Part shown: piece after piece, positions 1-11,984 of the stretch
Position numbering within the stretch: the stretch's first letter is position 1
Layout of the letters: every line of letters begins with the position of its first letter
Source of the DNA: Gossypium raimondii
Taxonomy: Eukaryota > Streptophyta > Magnoliopsida > Malvales > Malvaceae
NCBI RefSeq assembly: GCF_025698545.1
Contig: NC_068577.1
Location: forward strand, 5,223,501-5,287,500
Reading direction: 5' to 3'
DNA length: 64,000 bases
Notes under the pieces: generated by a model
Databases searched by the model: none
Seen by the model: only the letters and a program-made list of their open reading frames with translations
What the model was told of the DNA's origin: nothing
Translations under genes and position numbers: made by a program

Positions 1-957
1 TAGGTTTATTTAAAATAAAAAATTTTAAATTTAAGTTAAAAATAAAAATATTAAATATATAAATATTAAAAAATGCTTTCGACTTTGACCGATCGTTGGC
101 CGACATTGACCATCTACTTATTCTAAATTTAAAATTAGAACATGTCACGTGTCCTTTTTTTAGTATTATATATATTATATTGATTTAAAATGTAAAATAA
201 TCATATATAATATATATATTTTAAAAGTTTAAAATATTTTTATAAAACTCTAAAATATATAATTATAAATTTTAAAAGTCAAAATAATATATAAAATTGA
301 TAATGTTATAAAATTTTAAAAGGTATTTAAATTTCAGGTAATTGAAAAAAAATTAATACCTTATTAGAATTTTATAATTATATATTTTAGAACTTTATAA
401 AAATTATTTTTAAAACTTTTTACAATCATTTTATAATTTTACAATTTTTTACATTTTTTGTAATAATATTATTAATTCAACTAATTTATTTTCAATTATC
501 ATATTTTTGTAAATTTTATTTTTATAATTTAGATGTTTTTTCTAGATTTTTATATATTTTTTGAATTTTCTATATATTTATTTTCATTTTATATTTTTAA
601 TATGTATATACATTTAATAAAAATATTTGTTTTTTACATAAAGATGCTAAATGGCACTTTGTGATTGACTATAATAATTTTTAACATATGTAAAAATAGA
701 CTAAAAATATAACTAAATCATACTTTAAGTACCAAATTGGGACAAAAATTTAGATATCAAAATGAAAAACAAGTATACTTTAAGAGCTAAATCGTAAATT
801 AAGCCTATATATAAATAGTTCTTTTCAATTTATTATTCTTATATAAAAATTTTGGATCCAAAAGAAAATTTGACAGTTACTCCACACAATTTTTCTAAGG
901 ATTGTTATTTGCAGAACAATAAAAATAATAATATTCCCATGATATATTGCAATTAAA
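1..957. other. AT-rich intergenic DNA, no gene seen
   Basis: Very AT-rich sequence with runs of A and T and no open frame with recognisable protein content. I see no RNA gene, terminal repeat or target duplication here. Confidence 0.6.
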
Positions 958-1245
958 AGTGTTCATGGGTCGGGCTGAGGTCTAATTCTAAAAAAATTTT
1001 CAAGCTCAGGCCCGTTTTCAAGCTTACTCGACCAGTCCAAAAAGACTTTTTCACTAATTAAAAAATAATAAATTATTAGAAATTATATTTTTAATTGATA
1101 TTTTATATATTTTTATAATTAAATTTAAATTTTAAAAATATTTTTTATTATTTAAATTAAATTCTGGTCGGATCGACCCGAGATGCGAAATCCTTATCCA
1201 AGCCACTAGGGCCAAGTGGGCTACTAGCCTTTGGACATGTCTAAT
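958..1245. repeat. Dispersed GGGCC-rich repeat, copy 1
   Basis: A GC-richer island in AT-rich DNA. It begins near a CATGGGTCGGGCTGAGG motif and ends with GGACATGTCTAATTG. The block at about 16255-16410 has the same style in the opposite orientation (GGGCCCATCCTGACCCATGG, then GGACACATCTAAT). This points to a dispersed repeat, perhaps a non-autonomous retroelement fragment. I found no clear target duplication. Confidence 0.4.
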
Positions 1246-1645
1246 TGCATAAAGAAATATTATTCCCAAGATATAATATAATGTATTTTTCTTGAACGAA
1301 GCAATTCTTCTTATACTATTGAATGGAACAATTGTACATTTGAATTAAATAATATCAGAAATCAAATGTTTTTATGGTTATTTTTGCAATCAAATTTTGA
1401 ATTTAATAATTGCACAATTTAAATTGAATAAGACCAAAAATCACTTAAAAGAGAAAAAAAGAAAGAAAGATTGCATTGTATATATTTTGTACTTGATTCT
1501 AAAACACATATAAACACCACGGAAATGTGATTAAGTGTCGTTTCAGAAAGATCAAACACTAAGTTTTGTTTCAAAAAGGTAATCACTATGAAAAGGTGAT
1601 TAAGTGTCGTTTAAAAAATGTCATAACTTCAAAAAGATCATAACA
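1246..1645. other. AT-rich intergenic DNA, no gene seen
   Basis: No coding or RNA gene. The short phrase GGTGATTAAGTGTCGTTT (with small changes) occurs twice, near 1530 and 1590, as a minor local repeat. Confidence 0.5.
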
Positions 1646-3165
1646 CTAACATTACGTTTGGTTCAATGGAATGAAATAGGACTGTAATGGAATAGAATTA
1701 TAATAAGTAATTCAATTGTTTGGTTGAGTGGAATGGAATAGTACTGTAATAGTATTCTCTGTTTGGTTGAATGGAATAAAGATTGTAATAACATATCAAA
1801 AAAGCTAAAATGACAAGAGCACCCTTAACAGAATTTTGTTAAGTAGGTCATTACTGTTATTAAATTTTAATAGAATTATTATTAAATATGATTTAATAAA
1901 AATAAAAATTTAATTTAATTTAATAACATTTTTAATATAATTATATTTTTATTTTTATAAAAATATTATCTATACTAATTTACTTTTGGGGTACTAAAAC
2001 ATTTCTTTTCATTCTCAGATTCATAATAATTTCTCTTCTCTTATTCTATTCATTCTTCTTCAATCTTACCCATGTGCAAAAACCTAGAAAATAAAAAACC
2101 CAAAATCTGCCTTCATCCGTCGACTTGCCTTCATCTTTGTCCATTGCTGGTCATGAATTGATAATGATTCTTCTCTTCTCTTGCTTAGTCTCACCCATTC
2201 ACTCCTCTTTCTATCTCACCCACGTGCAAAAGCTCAGAAAATAAAAAATCCAAAGCCACGCTTCATCTGTTGCCTTCATCACTATCCATTGCTGGCCATG
2301 AATACAGAACACCAACATTCATCCTCTCCCAGTCTCTCTCTTCTCTTCACTTGGAATATGAAATCTCACCTAAGACCTAAGAAGATAGAGAATCTTTCAT
2401 TTTTCTCTATTTTTTTGTGTTAGGATCGACCCGATTAAGCAACAAGTAATAAAAAATAGCGAAATAAATTGAAAAATTGAACACACAAATTTAACGTGAA
2501 AAAACTCTTCAAAGAGTATAAAAAATCACGGGTAAAAATAATTTTACTATAATGACAAAAGAACAAAGAGTACAAAATATGGAGATAAAAACTAAACTCA
2601 AAACTCGAAAATAAAAACCCTCAAAATATAAATACAAAATTCTCTAAATGTGTTATGAGTTATAATCTCTAATGGGTATATTTTCTAATATTGCAAAAGA
2701 ACCTATTTATAGGCTAAATTAGTAGGTCAAATAAACTATGCTAATAAATGTTAAATATATTATACTAATAAATACTAAATCTTCTAGAAAGAAAATATAT
2801 TTTGTTTAACTTGACTTGCAAGCAAACTCTTAGAATTTTGATCACACAACTCTAATATTATGTGTTTTTAAGTTGACTCATATGTTGGGGAGTTTTGATT
2901 GAGTTTTTTCCTTTAAATTTTGGGTTTTAGATGATTTATTTTTTCATGGGTAATATGGTAAAAAAAAAATTTCCCTCATTTCGAGCATTTGCAAAATAAC
3001 CATTTAGACATGAGTGTACTGATTAGTTATTACAGGACTTTGTTGTTTAGTCCCATGTTAGGTAATTCTGCGGAATCACATTCAATCAACCGAACGTTTG
3101 AAATACTGTTGAAAACTGAATATGCCTAGAATGGTTTAACTATGCAGGCAAACCAAACATAAAGT
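1646..3165. mobile_element. Possible degenerate transposon with a nested LTR-like block
   Basis: The left edge has a GTTTGGTTCAATGGAATG motif, repeated in variants to about 1770. The right edge near 3155 carries the complementary CAAACCAAAC. This suggests imperfect inverted ends. Inside, a block starting TGTTAGGATCGACCCG at 2418 and running to about 2860 looks like an inserted LTR or TRIM-type sequence. There is no coding capacity and I could not confirm target duplications, so the limits are uncertain. The 80-codon open frame at 2181-2423 has no recognisable content. Confidence 0.28.
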
Positions 3166-3224
3166 GTTATTTCAGAAAGGTTACAACTTTTAGGTGGTCA
3201 CTAAAATCTTAACATTTTGGTGGC

Positions 3225-3715
3225 TAAGTACACTGTATTGGAATCACCATTAATTTGCAAAATATTAATTTACACTATATTAGAATCATCATTCGTTTGC
3301 AAAATTTTAATATTGTATTAAAATCACTATTGTAACTATATTGGTTGCAAAATCTTGGTATTGTAATGAAATCACCATTCATTTGCAAAATTTTAATACT
3401 TAATTGGTTGTAAAATCTTAATATTGTATTGGAATCACCACCTCACCAAAATCTTAGTTTGCACTGTATTGCAAAATCTTAATACTGTATTGAAATTACC
3501 ATAACAGTTGCATTGGCTACAAAATTTTAATATTGTATTGAAATCCCCATTCATTTGCAATTACAAAATCTTAGAACTATATTGAAATTATTATGATAAT
3601 TTTATTAGGATTAACATTCATTTGCAAAATCGTAATACCGAAAATTTTAATATTGCAATACTATATTGGTTGCAAAATCTTAGTACAGTATTAAAATCAC
3701 CATTTTATTCCATTT
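3225..3715. repeat. Degenerate tandem repeat
   Basis: Variants of the phrases TTGTATTGAAATCACCATT and CATTTGCAAAATTTTAAT recur about ten times with irregular spacing (roughly 40-75 bp). Units have drifted and some are partial. There is no open frame. Confidence 0.6.
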
Positions 3716-5062
3716 CACCACCATGGTGAGTTACTTATTTGCAAAGGTTAGTAATATTTCGATTTATTTCCGAACTAATAAAAGATTATTATTTCACTCT
3801 TTCATAATATATATCATATATTAATAATATATAAATAACTTTAAAATATAAATCTTTTCATGAATTTCTTCAAATATAAAACTCTAAATACTCATTTTAT
3901 ACTTATTTATAAGATAAATGCAAGTTACGGGAGTGTTTTGTGAGATTAAAATTATTATTTTAATTTCTTGAAATGTATCTATGTATTTTTTTATTTTACT
4001 AATTTATTTGTAAATTAAAAAAATCTATTGAGGATAAATGGCATAATAATTTTTTAAGAAAATAAGATAATGGGATGTTCATCAAAGCTTTTAAACTAAA
4101 AATATAAAACAAATAAAAAATAAAAGGTGTGAAAATTATTTTTTAACTAATCACAATTCATGAAAAAAACTAAATTGTTCATGTCAACTATATTAATTAT
4201 TTACTTTAGCATCGCGTTGTAATTGGAAAAAATTCTATTCGAAAAAGTAGTCCAGTAAGAAAGTGTTTTAGAAATGCTATTTAATATTACTGTTAAGAAA
4301 TTTTGTAAGAATATATAATGTATAAAATGCATATCATGTTAAAATATGGTATTATTAGGTTATTCTTATTTGTAATGTTTACAAAGTAAATAAATAATAT
4401 TAAAAATACATAAATATGAAAATTAGCTTTGGAAATTTATATAAAACTAATTTTTAAATTTTATTCAAAAAAAATTTATTACATCCTACAAATACTTTTA
4501 TTTTAATGATTTTAAAATTTGTGAATATATTACAAGTGAATAATGTTTTATATTTAAAATAAAATCTAAAATATAATTTTATACATACTATGCAAATATG
4601 TGATTACTTAATGAATATAAAAGTAATCATACACTCAGAAGTGATTTTGCAACCACAAAAGCACTTTAAATCTGCTTTTGTTTGTGGTTCAAAAAGTACT
4701 TTCGCAATACTTTAACCGCCAAAAAGCACTTTTAAAGAGACAAAAACACTGCTGAACAAGCCATAGATCATATGGTTTACCTATTGAATTTTTTGGTCCA
4801 TGACCATTCGGTATTTGGTAACCACTTCAAGCTCGACTAAATCCAAAGTCGAGCTGAATTAGACCCTTAAATGAGAGATAAATCTCTCACAGCACTGTTT
4901 TCTGTTTTCTCCATCTATAAGACACAAACCCGAAACCTATCTTAAGAGGTATCGAATTCTTTATCACTCGACCAAATAGGCGCTGATTTACCTAGTGAAT
5001 TTTATTAATTGTGTAATTGTCAAGTTAGAGCCTGAGTGAAATACTTAATACCTTCAACCGTT
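3716..5062. other. 3' flank of the DHHA1 gene; AT-rich, possible hAT-like remnant
   Basis: No gene seen. About 4072-4763 may be a small non-autonomous hAT-like element. Its left edge reads GGATGTTCATCAAAGCTTTT and the reverse complement of its right edge reads GGCTTGTTCAGCAGTG, an imperfect inverted pair. I saw no convincing 8-bp target duplication. The last ~300 bases are ordinary flank and probable 3' UTR of the minus-strand gene that ends at 5063. Confidence 0.35.
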
Positions 5063-8000
5063 TCAGGATCGCCACTGGTTATACTCATCCATTCTTATTA
5101 TAAAAGAGCTGGAACTCGGACAGCCGCCACCACCGTATGCCTTCAAGTTCACAAAGGGAAAGAATCATTTTCAAGGTTTATCACAAAATATTTCATTCTG
5201 CAATAAAATATGAAGTTATGAATGCATTAATTTATGATGCCAACCTTTGCAACTTCAGATGTATCGGTTGCAGTATCCGTGCTTCTTAGGCACATCTTAA
5301 GATTTTTCCTTCTGAAGTTATAGCATATAACAGCTCCTATGGGCCTAACATCAGAAATGCATACATTGTAAGACAAATAGCCAATTACAATGATCACATC
5401 TTGCTTAGAAAAGAGAATGATAGCACATTTAAAGATCTCATACAAATGTGTTTACCTCAGCCCGGCTTTGGCACTTTTTAGACTTAGCTGCTTGCCGATT
5501 TCATCGCTTAAATCAGAGTTTCCATCGGCTCTGACTCCCTAAAACCAGAGTAAAAGACAACTTAATTGAAGAACATTACGAAAATGAAAAGAGAAAATGG
5601 GAAGGTACAAAGAGTAAGGCCAAAGGAGATCAAATGGATAAAAACAAACTCCATGCGATTTGTAAGATTGTATCCATAACTCAGAAAGCAATCAATGGTA
5701 TCCTAAATCTAAAAGGTAAACCAATCGTGACAAAGATTTGGGGAAGAGAGATTTAAGTCAAATGGATAAAATGGACTCTATGCTATTTGTGTGATTGTAT
5801 CCATAATTCAGAAAGTAATGAATGGATCCTAAATCTAAAAGATAAACCACTCAAGACAAAGATTTAGGGAAGAGAGACACCATATAAGCCAAATGGAAAA
5901 AAGCGGACTCCTTGCGATTCATATGATCATATCTGTAACTCAGAGAGTGACCATTGGGATCCTAAATCTAAAAGGTAAACCACTCGTGACAAAAGATTTG
6001 GGGAAGAGAGACACAACATATAAGTCAAATGGATAAAATGGACTCCATGCCATTCATATGATTGTATCCATAATTCAGAAAGCAATGAATGGATCCTAAA
6101 TCTAAAAGATAAACCACTCAAGACAAAGATTTAGGGAAAAGAGACACCATATAAGCCAAATGGAAAAAAGCAGACTCCATGAGTTCGTCTGTCATATCTG
6201 TAACTCAAAGAGTGATCATTGGATGGATCCTAAATCTAAAAGATAAACCACTCAAGACAAAGATTTAGGGAAGAGAGACACCACCATAAGCCAAATGGAA
6301 AAAAACAAACTCCATGCAATTTGTATGATCATATCTGTAACTCAGTGATCATTGGGATCCTAAATCTAAAAGGTAACCTACTCCTGACAAAAGATTTGGG
6401 GAAGAGAGACACAACATATAAGTCAAATGGATAAAACGACTCCATGTGATTCATATGATCATATCCGAAATTCAGAAAGTAATGAATGGGATCCTAATCT
6501 CAAAAGAGAGCCACTCATGACAAAGAAAGGATATCTATTTCGGGGATGATTTATCTGAAACCTTTGATATGTCATTACCAGGCACTCCCCATACAATCCT
6601 CTGCCCAAGCGAACTTTAAATGTCTTATCCAGAAACTTGTTTGCAGCTATTTGGCGAGAGGAAATATCCAGATTTCCCTTGGCAATCAAATCACTAGAAC
6701 TGATCCCAAGTAACTGCGACAGAAACAAAGGCCTTCAGCATTAAAAAGAAAAACCATGAAGATGATGCAACATGTGAGTCCATGTTTTAGCAACTAAGAA
6801 ATTGTTAGCTACAGGGTAAACAATTAGGGAAATTTAAGAAGATTTTAACACCATTTCTTCATCTAGAAAAGCATAGTGAGATAACTTCAAGGTTTGAATT
6901 CATCTCATGAACCATAGCCCAAAAAATCTCAAAGGAAAAGGATCAATTTCTGAACAATTAACCTGCTCATACATGTATGGATTAGTGATGCAATTCAACT
7001 TGGAGCGCCATTCACTGAGTCCAATTGTAAAAGCTTTAATTTCTGGTAAGCTCCATCTACGAAGATCTGCATCTTCAATATACTTCAGAACTTTTTCCAG
7101 GCGAACTTGGTCTTCTGAGTTCAACAAATTTGCAGCCCCCACCTAATTCAAATTAGGAAAACAAAGAAAAATCATTTAATCTCTTGGTTATACATATACA
7201 CACACATAAATGCACAAAACCAAATCACTCTAGTAAAGCATAGCAAACCAAGGTCAAAATATGCATCTAGTCCAAGCCTTGAGATTTAGTCTCTATATTT
7301 AAAAAATTAATTCCTCTTACTACTTTGGTTTAGAAATCCTAGTCCAATCATTGACACCGTTAGTATTTTCCATCAATACACCTAGGTAATCATACCAACT
7401 TCAAAAGCAAATCATGATGAACATACGGAAACTTTGACAGAATACTATCGGTGTCAAGATGATTTAATTTTTAAAAGTACATAGACTAAACCTTTACCAA
7501 AATACAGGGATTGACAATACACACACACACACACTTACATCAGGAAACATCATACTGACAAGCTTATTAGAAAAATACTCATATACAGCAGCAGAGCTAC
7601 TCTTCGCAAGATTAACATTGAATGTAACTCTCGGATCTCCACAACAGTCAATTTGTGTAAGTGCCGGTTTCCGATGATCAAATGCTATCACCCTACAAAT
7701 TTTCAAATAATCGTAGTGTCATCCAACTTGGCAGTTTCTAAAACGAAACGATTACGAAAGTAAATAAAAAAAAAAAATTTCCGAATTCCACTTACTCGCA
7801 CATTGCTTGCTGTGAAAGCTTTGATGCAAATCCCTTGGGACCGATGAAGTCGAGGAGATAACACGTGTCTAGTCCCTCTCCTTCAACACAAAAATCTTCG
7901 ACCCTGTGAAAATGAAAGAAACGATAAGTAAACTGAAATTTGAATAATTTAGACCTTGGAGTTTGAAATTTTTTTAGGTTAAAGAACCTGAGCGGTTCAA

Positions 8001-8241
8001 CGGAGGAGGAAGGCAAGATGAGGCAAGGGAGATTAAGGCGGGAGTGGTAGAGGTGAGCGAAGAGAGCGGAGATCGCGCCGGAAAATGAGGGATAATTGTA
8101 TAGCGCCACGGTTCGGACTTTCTCTTCGGCTGCTGTGGCTATGGCTTCTAGCGCGGCGTTTGATCGGAAGGTCCGAGGCCGCCATGGATACGGAGTTCGC
8201 AGTGAAATCGGCCTACATTTTCCGCCAATCCAGCGAGCCAT
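5063..8241 (-). CDS. DHH/DHHA1 phosphoesterase-like protein, 8 exons
   Basis: Minus-strand gene with exons 8241-7988, 7903-7796, 7692-7539, 7142-6963, 6713-6579, 5538-5456, 5344-5245 and 5140-5063. All introns are GT-AG and the joined frame is 1092 nt (363 residues plus TGA). The start is the ATG at 8241. The C-terminus is a clear DHHA1-type domain: a segment reading LKMCLRSTDTATDTSEVAKA runs straight into a glycine tract (residues 341-344) followed by CPSSSSF. DHHA1 proteins normally have GGGH plus AAG here. The N-terminal part resembles the DHH fold, with VIAFDHRKP at residues 122-130 where active enzymes have DHH. The DHH superfamily includes nucleases, pyrophosphatases and oligonucleotide phosphatases. 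Because two signature histidines are replaced, catalysis is uncertain and the protein may be a binding or regulatory version. No clear organelle signal is visible. Substrate unknown. Confidence 0.85.
5600..6520. repeat. ~130 bp tandem repeat array in intron 5 of the DHHA1-like gene
   Basis: Seven copies of a ~130 bp unit lie inside the ~1 kb intron between exons 5 and 6. The anchor TCCTAAATCTAAAA recurs at 5701, 5827, 5960, 6094, 6228 and 6358, with a variant at 6492, giving spacings of 126, 133, 134, 134, 130 and 134. Each unit also contains GGGAAGAGAGACAC, AAGTCAAATGGATAAAA and a CTCCATGCGATT-like phrase. The last unit ends just before exon 5. Confidence 0.85.
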
Positions 8242-8762
8242 GTTTGGTGAGGGAACTGAACTTCACAGATTTTCGTGGGCTCTAAATTTTAATATGTTTT
8301 AATCTTAGGGGCTAGGGTCCCCAATTGTCATTTTGGAGTAAAAATATTATTGGTCAAATTTTTATTGTGTCCCTGTAATATAGTCAACTTAAGGATTTAG
8401 CCCTTATATTTTAATATGGCATGATTCACTCTTTCTACTATTATTAATATTATGTTTTAGTACAGATCAGTAGCATTATTAAATAATTTCATTAGTTGGC
8501 TGATGAAAAAAGAAAAATAAAAATCCAAATTATGAGATTAGGTTAGAATATTTTCTAAATGACAAATTGGTAGAAAATAATTATTTTAATAATCATAATT
8601 TTATCTTTTAAATGATAAAATTTCGAGTTTTACGTATGGGGGAATGGATAGGTGCTTCCTTGAGATGACTGATAAGGTTTGGTTGAGGTGGATTCTAGCA
8701 AAGTAAGGGTGAGCTAAAAAGTATCAATACCTTATTTTAAAATATTTTTTAATACTTAAATT
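8242..8762. other. 5' flank and probable promoter of the DHHA1-like gene
   Basis: Sequence upstream of the minus-strand start codon. The first ~70 bases are relatively GC-rich and probably 5' UTR. Beyond that it is AT-rich. I could not fix a TATA box or start site. Short plus-strand frames at 8085-8302 are antisense to exon 1 and not genes. Confidence 0.4.
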
Positions 8763-8913
8763 TAGTGTGAGTTTGAATGGATGTGTGTTTATCTATGATT
8801 AGCGTAAAAATAACGCTGACGATAAGATTAAATATTGTAGCATGAGACAAAAAGATAAATTAAATGCAATGTAATGCACTGCATCTAACTATCTATCCAA
8901 ACTCACCCTTAAT
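8763..8913. mobile_element. MITE copy 1 (about 150 bp)
   Basis: Ends are inverted repeats: left GTGAGTTTGAATGGATG, right CTATCCAAACTCACCC. The interior has GATTAGCGTAAAAATAACGC and GTAGCATGAGACAAAAAG, which recur in the copies at 11833 and 18751. It has no coding capacity. This is the most diverged of the three copies. Confidence 0.7.
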
Positions 8914-9485
8914 GTAAAAAGTTTGAAAGTACACAAAGCTAAAGAGAGGTGTACATATGGCTACCTTTCAAGGGCGAAAACTAAGAGGGGGCCTTGGCCC
9001 CTTCAAAAATTCGAAATTGTTATTAAGGTTTTCAAATTTTTTCGAAATTTTCATTAAGCTTTCAATAGTTTCAAAATTTTATCTAAATCTTTTAAATTTT
9101 TTAAAAATTTTAATTAAATCATTTATAATTTTTAAAAGTTATCGTTAATATTTTCAATTATTTAAAATTTTTAATTACACTTTTTGAAATTTTTCATTAA
9201 ACCTCAATTTTTCAAAAAATTAATTAAATTTTCTAAAATATTTGAAAATTTTTAATTAAACCTAGCGAAACTTAAAACCATATTCTTTCACTGATCGTTT
9301 ATTCCTAAGGCAACTTCAAATTATTTGACTCCTCATCTCTTAGTGAACCGAAACTATTTTTAATTTTTGATGAAAGAAAAAGAAACAACTTTGAATTTAA
9401 AAGTTATATTTTTATCTTTGAAAATATTTCACCTTTTTTCTTTTCTTATAAAAGATGAAGGAAACAATTTTGCAGATATGGAGTT
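8914..9485. repeat. AT-rich block with a degenerate tandem motif
   Basis: From about 9005 to 9260 the phrase TTTTCAAATTTTTTCGAAATT and relatives recur every ~30-45 bases with changing bases. The short open frame here (8957-9148) is a product of this low-complexity sequence. No gene is seen. Confidence 0.45.
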
Positions 9486-10560
9486 TTTACGGGTTTTTTA
9501 CTAAATTATTATAAAAAAATAAAAAATAACCAAAATATTAAACTTTTTTTATTTACCAAAATATTATAATTTTTTTTATTTACCAAAATATACCAAAAAC
9601 GAAAAACAAAAACCTGCAAAAAAAAAACATGTGGCGGCACCAAAGGTGCCAAAGAGATTGGCGGGACTAAAATGTAACTATCTGCAGTTTTAAGGACCTG
9701 ACATGAAAATTTACTATTTTAGATTTTGAAAGTGAATTGCTGCCGCTGTCTGGGCGCACTAAAATTGAAATGTGGCTAATTGCCTTTTAAGCCCTCCTTA
9801 TTTATTATTTTCTTTTTATTTCTCTTCAACTCACTTTTTTATTTAATAAACAAGCCCTCAACCTATTTTTGTAGTTAAATAAGCTCTTAATCTATGATTT
9901 TTACTCATAAAAGCCCTTTATTTTATTATTAAAGTAAATATATTTTACCTAAAGTAAAGCTATTTAAAAAGTATAAACTAATTAGCATTTTGTGTATTAT
10001 TTTGGTAATTTGATGAGAATAGTTTATTTAAAAATTTACTAAATTTGATGAGAATAGTTTATAATTATAATTTATTTTTTCTAGTTGGGTTACATTTATG
10101 GGTGATCGGTTTTATTATTACTTCGGTTTTTCAATAAGGCATGTCGGTATTTCTATTAATATTTTTAATCAAATTACTTAATAACTCTATTTTAATTTAA
10201 TAAACTATTCTCATCAAATTACCAAAATAGAGTTTATTAATGAGAATAGAGTTATTAAGTATCTTAATTATCACTTAACTAATATTAGATTTAATTAAAA
10301 AATTAGTTATAATTTAATTTTCATTATTAAATAGCATAAAATTAGTTAGAATTTAGACATTAGAAATTTATGTATGAACTATTTTGTAAGAGAACTAAAA
10401 TTTGATGTTCAAATGTCTTTAAGAGTTTTGATGTGATTTAGAAACATGTGAGGGGTTAAATGGGTATTTTGACGAAGGGTACTACAGCAAATAGACCATT
10501 ACCAATTTCAATTGGAAGGACCGATTAGTCCAATTCCCCATTCATGAAAGAAGCAAAATT
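9486..10560. mobile_element. Possible Mutator-like fragment containing a hairpin
   Basis: The left part (from about 9488) repeats the theme of the MULE terminal repeat seen at 23329: GGGTTTTTT, then several TTTACCAAAATAT phrases, followed near 9630 by a GGCGGCACCAAAGGTGCC motif like the GGTGCC/GGCGCC motifs inside that MULE. There is no transposase and I could not define the right end or a target duplication. It may be a diverged non-autonomous relative. Confidence 0.35.
9998..10229. repeat. 31-bp perfect inverted repeat (hairpin)
   Basis: The 31 bases at 9998-10028 are the exact reverse complement of those at 10199-10229 (core TTTGGTAATTTGATGAG), separated by ~170 bases. A third partial copy of the core lies near 10044. 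Transcribed, this would form a strong stem-loop. No protein is encoded. Confidence 0.85.
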
Positions 10561-11832
10561 GCTCAAACAAAATTCTCTCCATTTCTCTCTCAAACTCCCT
10601 TCAAACTTTTCTTCAGTTTCATGGTTCAATCTCATCTATTTTTGACTTGGTAATTGTATAATTTGTGAACATTTCTTCTTGGTTTCAATTTTTAAAAACT
10701 TGATTTTATCACTTCCTTCTCCATTTATTCATTTCACATCAACCCATGTAGAAGGGACAACTTGAATTTTTGATTTTTTCTCGATCATTTTTAAGAGCTT
10801 CATTAAACGATTTGGAAAAATATTAAGGTATAATTGACATTCCACAAAATAAAAGAGCTCTTAAAATTTTTGTATAAGCAAATTTGCTTTTAGCACCCGG
10901 GAGATTTGTATTTGATGTTTGTGTGCGATTATATATAACACTTGTGCGCATTCTTGGAGTGTAAGGTGTTACGTGATCCGTTTTCAAGTTTGTGATATAT
11001 ATTATATAATTATATTATATGAAAAATTAAATAAACTAATTATAATGTAAATATAAAAAGACATGTTAAGTTGTGTATGTTGATATTTAATAAAATTAAT
11101 TAATGTATATAATTGTAGGAGAAGATATATATAATATTATTAAATATTAATTAAAAATAATTATATTTTTAAAAAAATGAGTGGGTTTAAATAGACTTAG
11201 ATTAGCCGTTTACAAAAATGGATGAATTTGAACAAAATTTAAAGTTCATATTCCGAACTAGACCATACTTAAACAATTAAATATAATATTATAGCACGCA
11301 CAAACTCAACTCCAATACATAAACATCTCTATTACACACCCCCTCTCATCCTCATGCATCCCGTCATTTATCAGTGAGAACTATATGATTTCGACCAATT
11401 GTTGAAATTTTCACCAATATAGTTAACACAATTTGTTAGGGGCCGGGAAACTAACTCGTCCAAAGGAGCTACTTCGCCTAAAGAGATAGCAAGGAGTAGC
11501 TTCCCTAACTTAGCTAGTTGCTTTTCGTAACTTGAGACCTATATCAAGGGGACATACCTCATCATTACCATACTCACCACGAAGAGATCCCTTCACATAT
11601 CGAAATTTTGCCAAATTAACCTCACAACTCCAAAACCACCTCTCTCGCCTCTCAGCACCACCGTGCGAACCACTTTTCTTCTCCTCCATTCATATTTGGT
11701 ATCGACACCAATGTTCATTCATTTACCTTTTCTATTTGCCCTTTTTTCAATCACCCACGGAAGTGTAAATTGGATAACAAAAAATAAAGCATGCAACTGC
11801 TATTTGCAGCTAGTCAATTTCTGTCTACCGGT
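10561..11832. other. Intergenic DNA, no supported gene
   Basis: Contains a pyrimidine-rich 5' UTR-like stretch (10560-10640), AT-rich DNA (11000-11330) and a more GC-balanced stretch (11440-11760) with short open frames of no recognisable content. The last could be a decayed retroelement piece, but no domain is visible. Confidence 0.4.
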
Positions 11833-11984
11833 GAATTCGGATGGGCAGTGCGTTTACCTGCGGTTAGTGTAAAAACAGCGGTGGCGGTGAGATTAGATAC
11901 TGTAGTGATACTGTAGCGTGAGACAAAAAGTAAGCTAAACGCACCACACCGCACTCAATCGCCCATCCAAACCTACCCTACAAG
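11833..11984. mobile_element. MITE copy 2 (about 150 bp)
   Basis: Same family as the elements at 8763 and 18751. It contains GGTTAGTGTAAAAACAGCGG, the doubled phrase ATACTGTAGTGATACTGTAG, GTGAGACAAAAAGTAAGC and a right end CGCCCATCCAAACCTACCCT that is inverted relative to its left GGATGGGCAG. It has no coding capacity. Confidence 0.72.

Noticed and set aside
8085..8302. Two plus-strand open frames overlapping exon 1 of the DHHA1-like gene
   Set aside because: They are antisense shadows in other frames with no recognisable domain.
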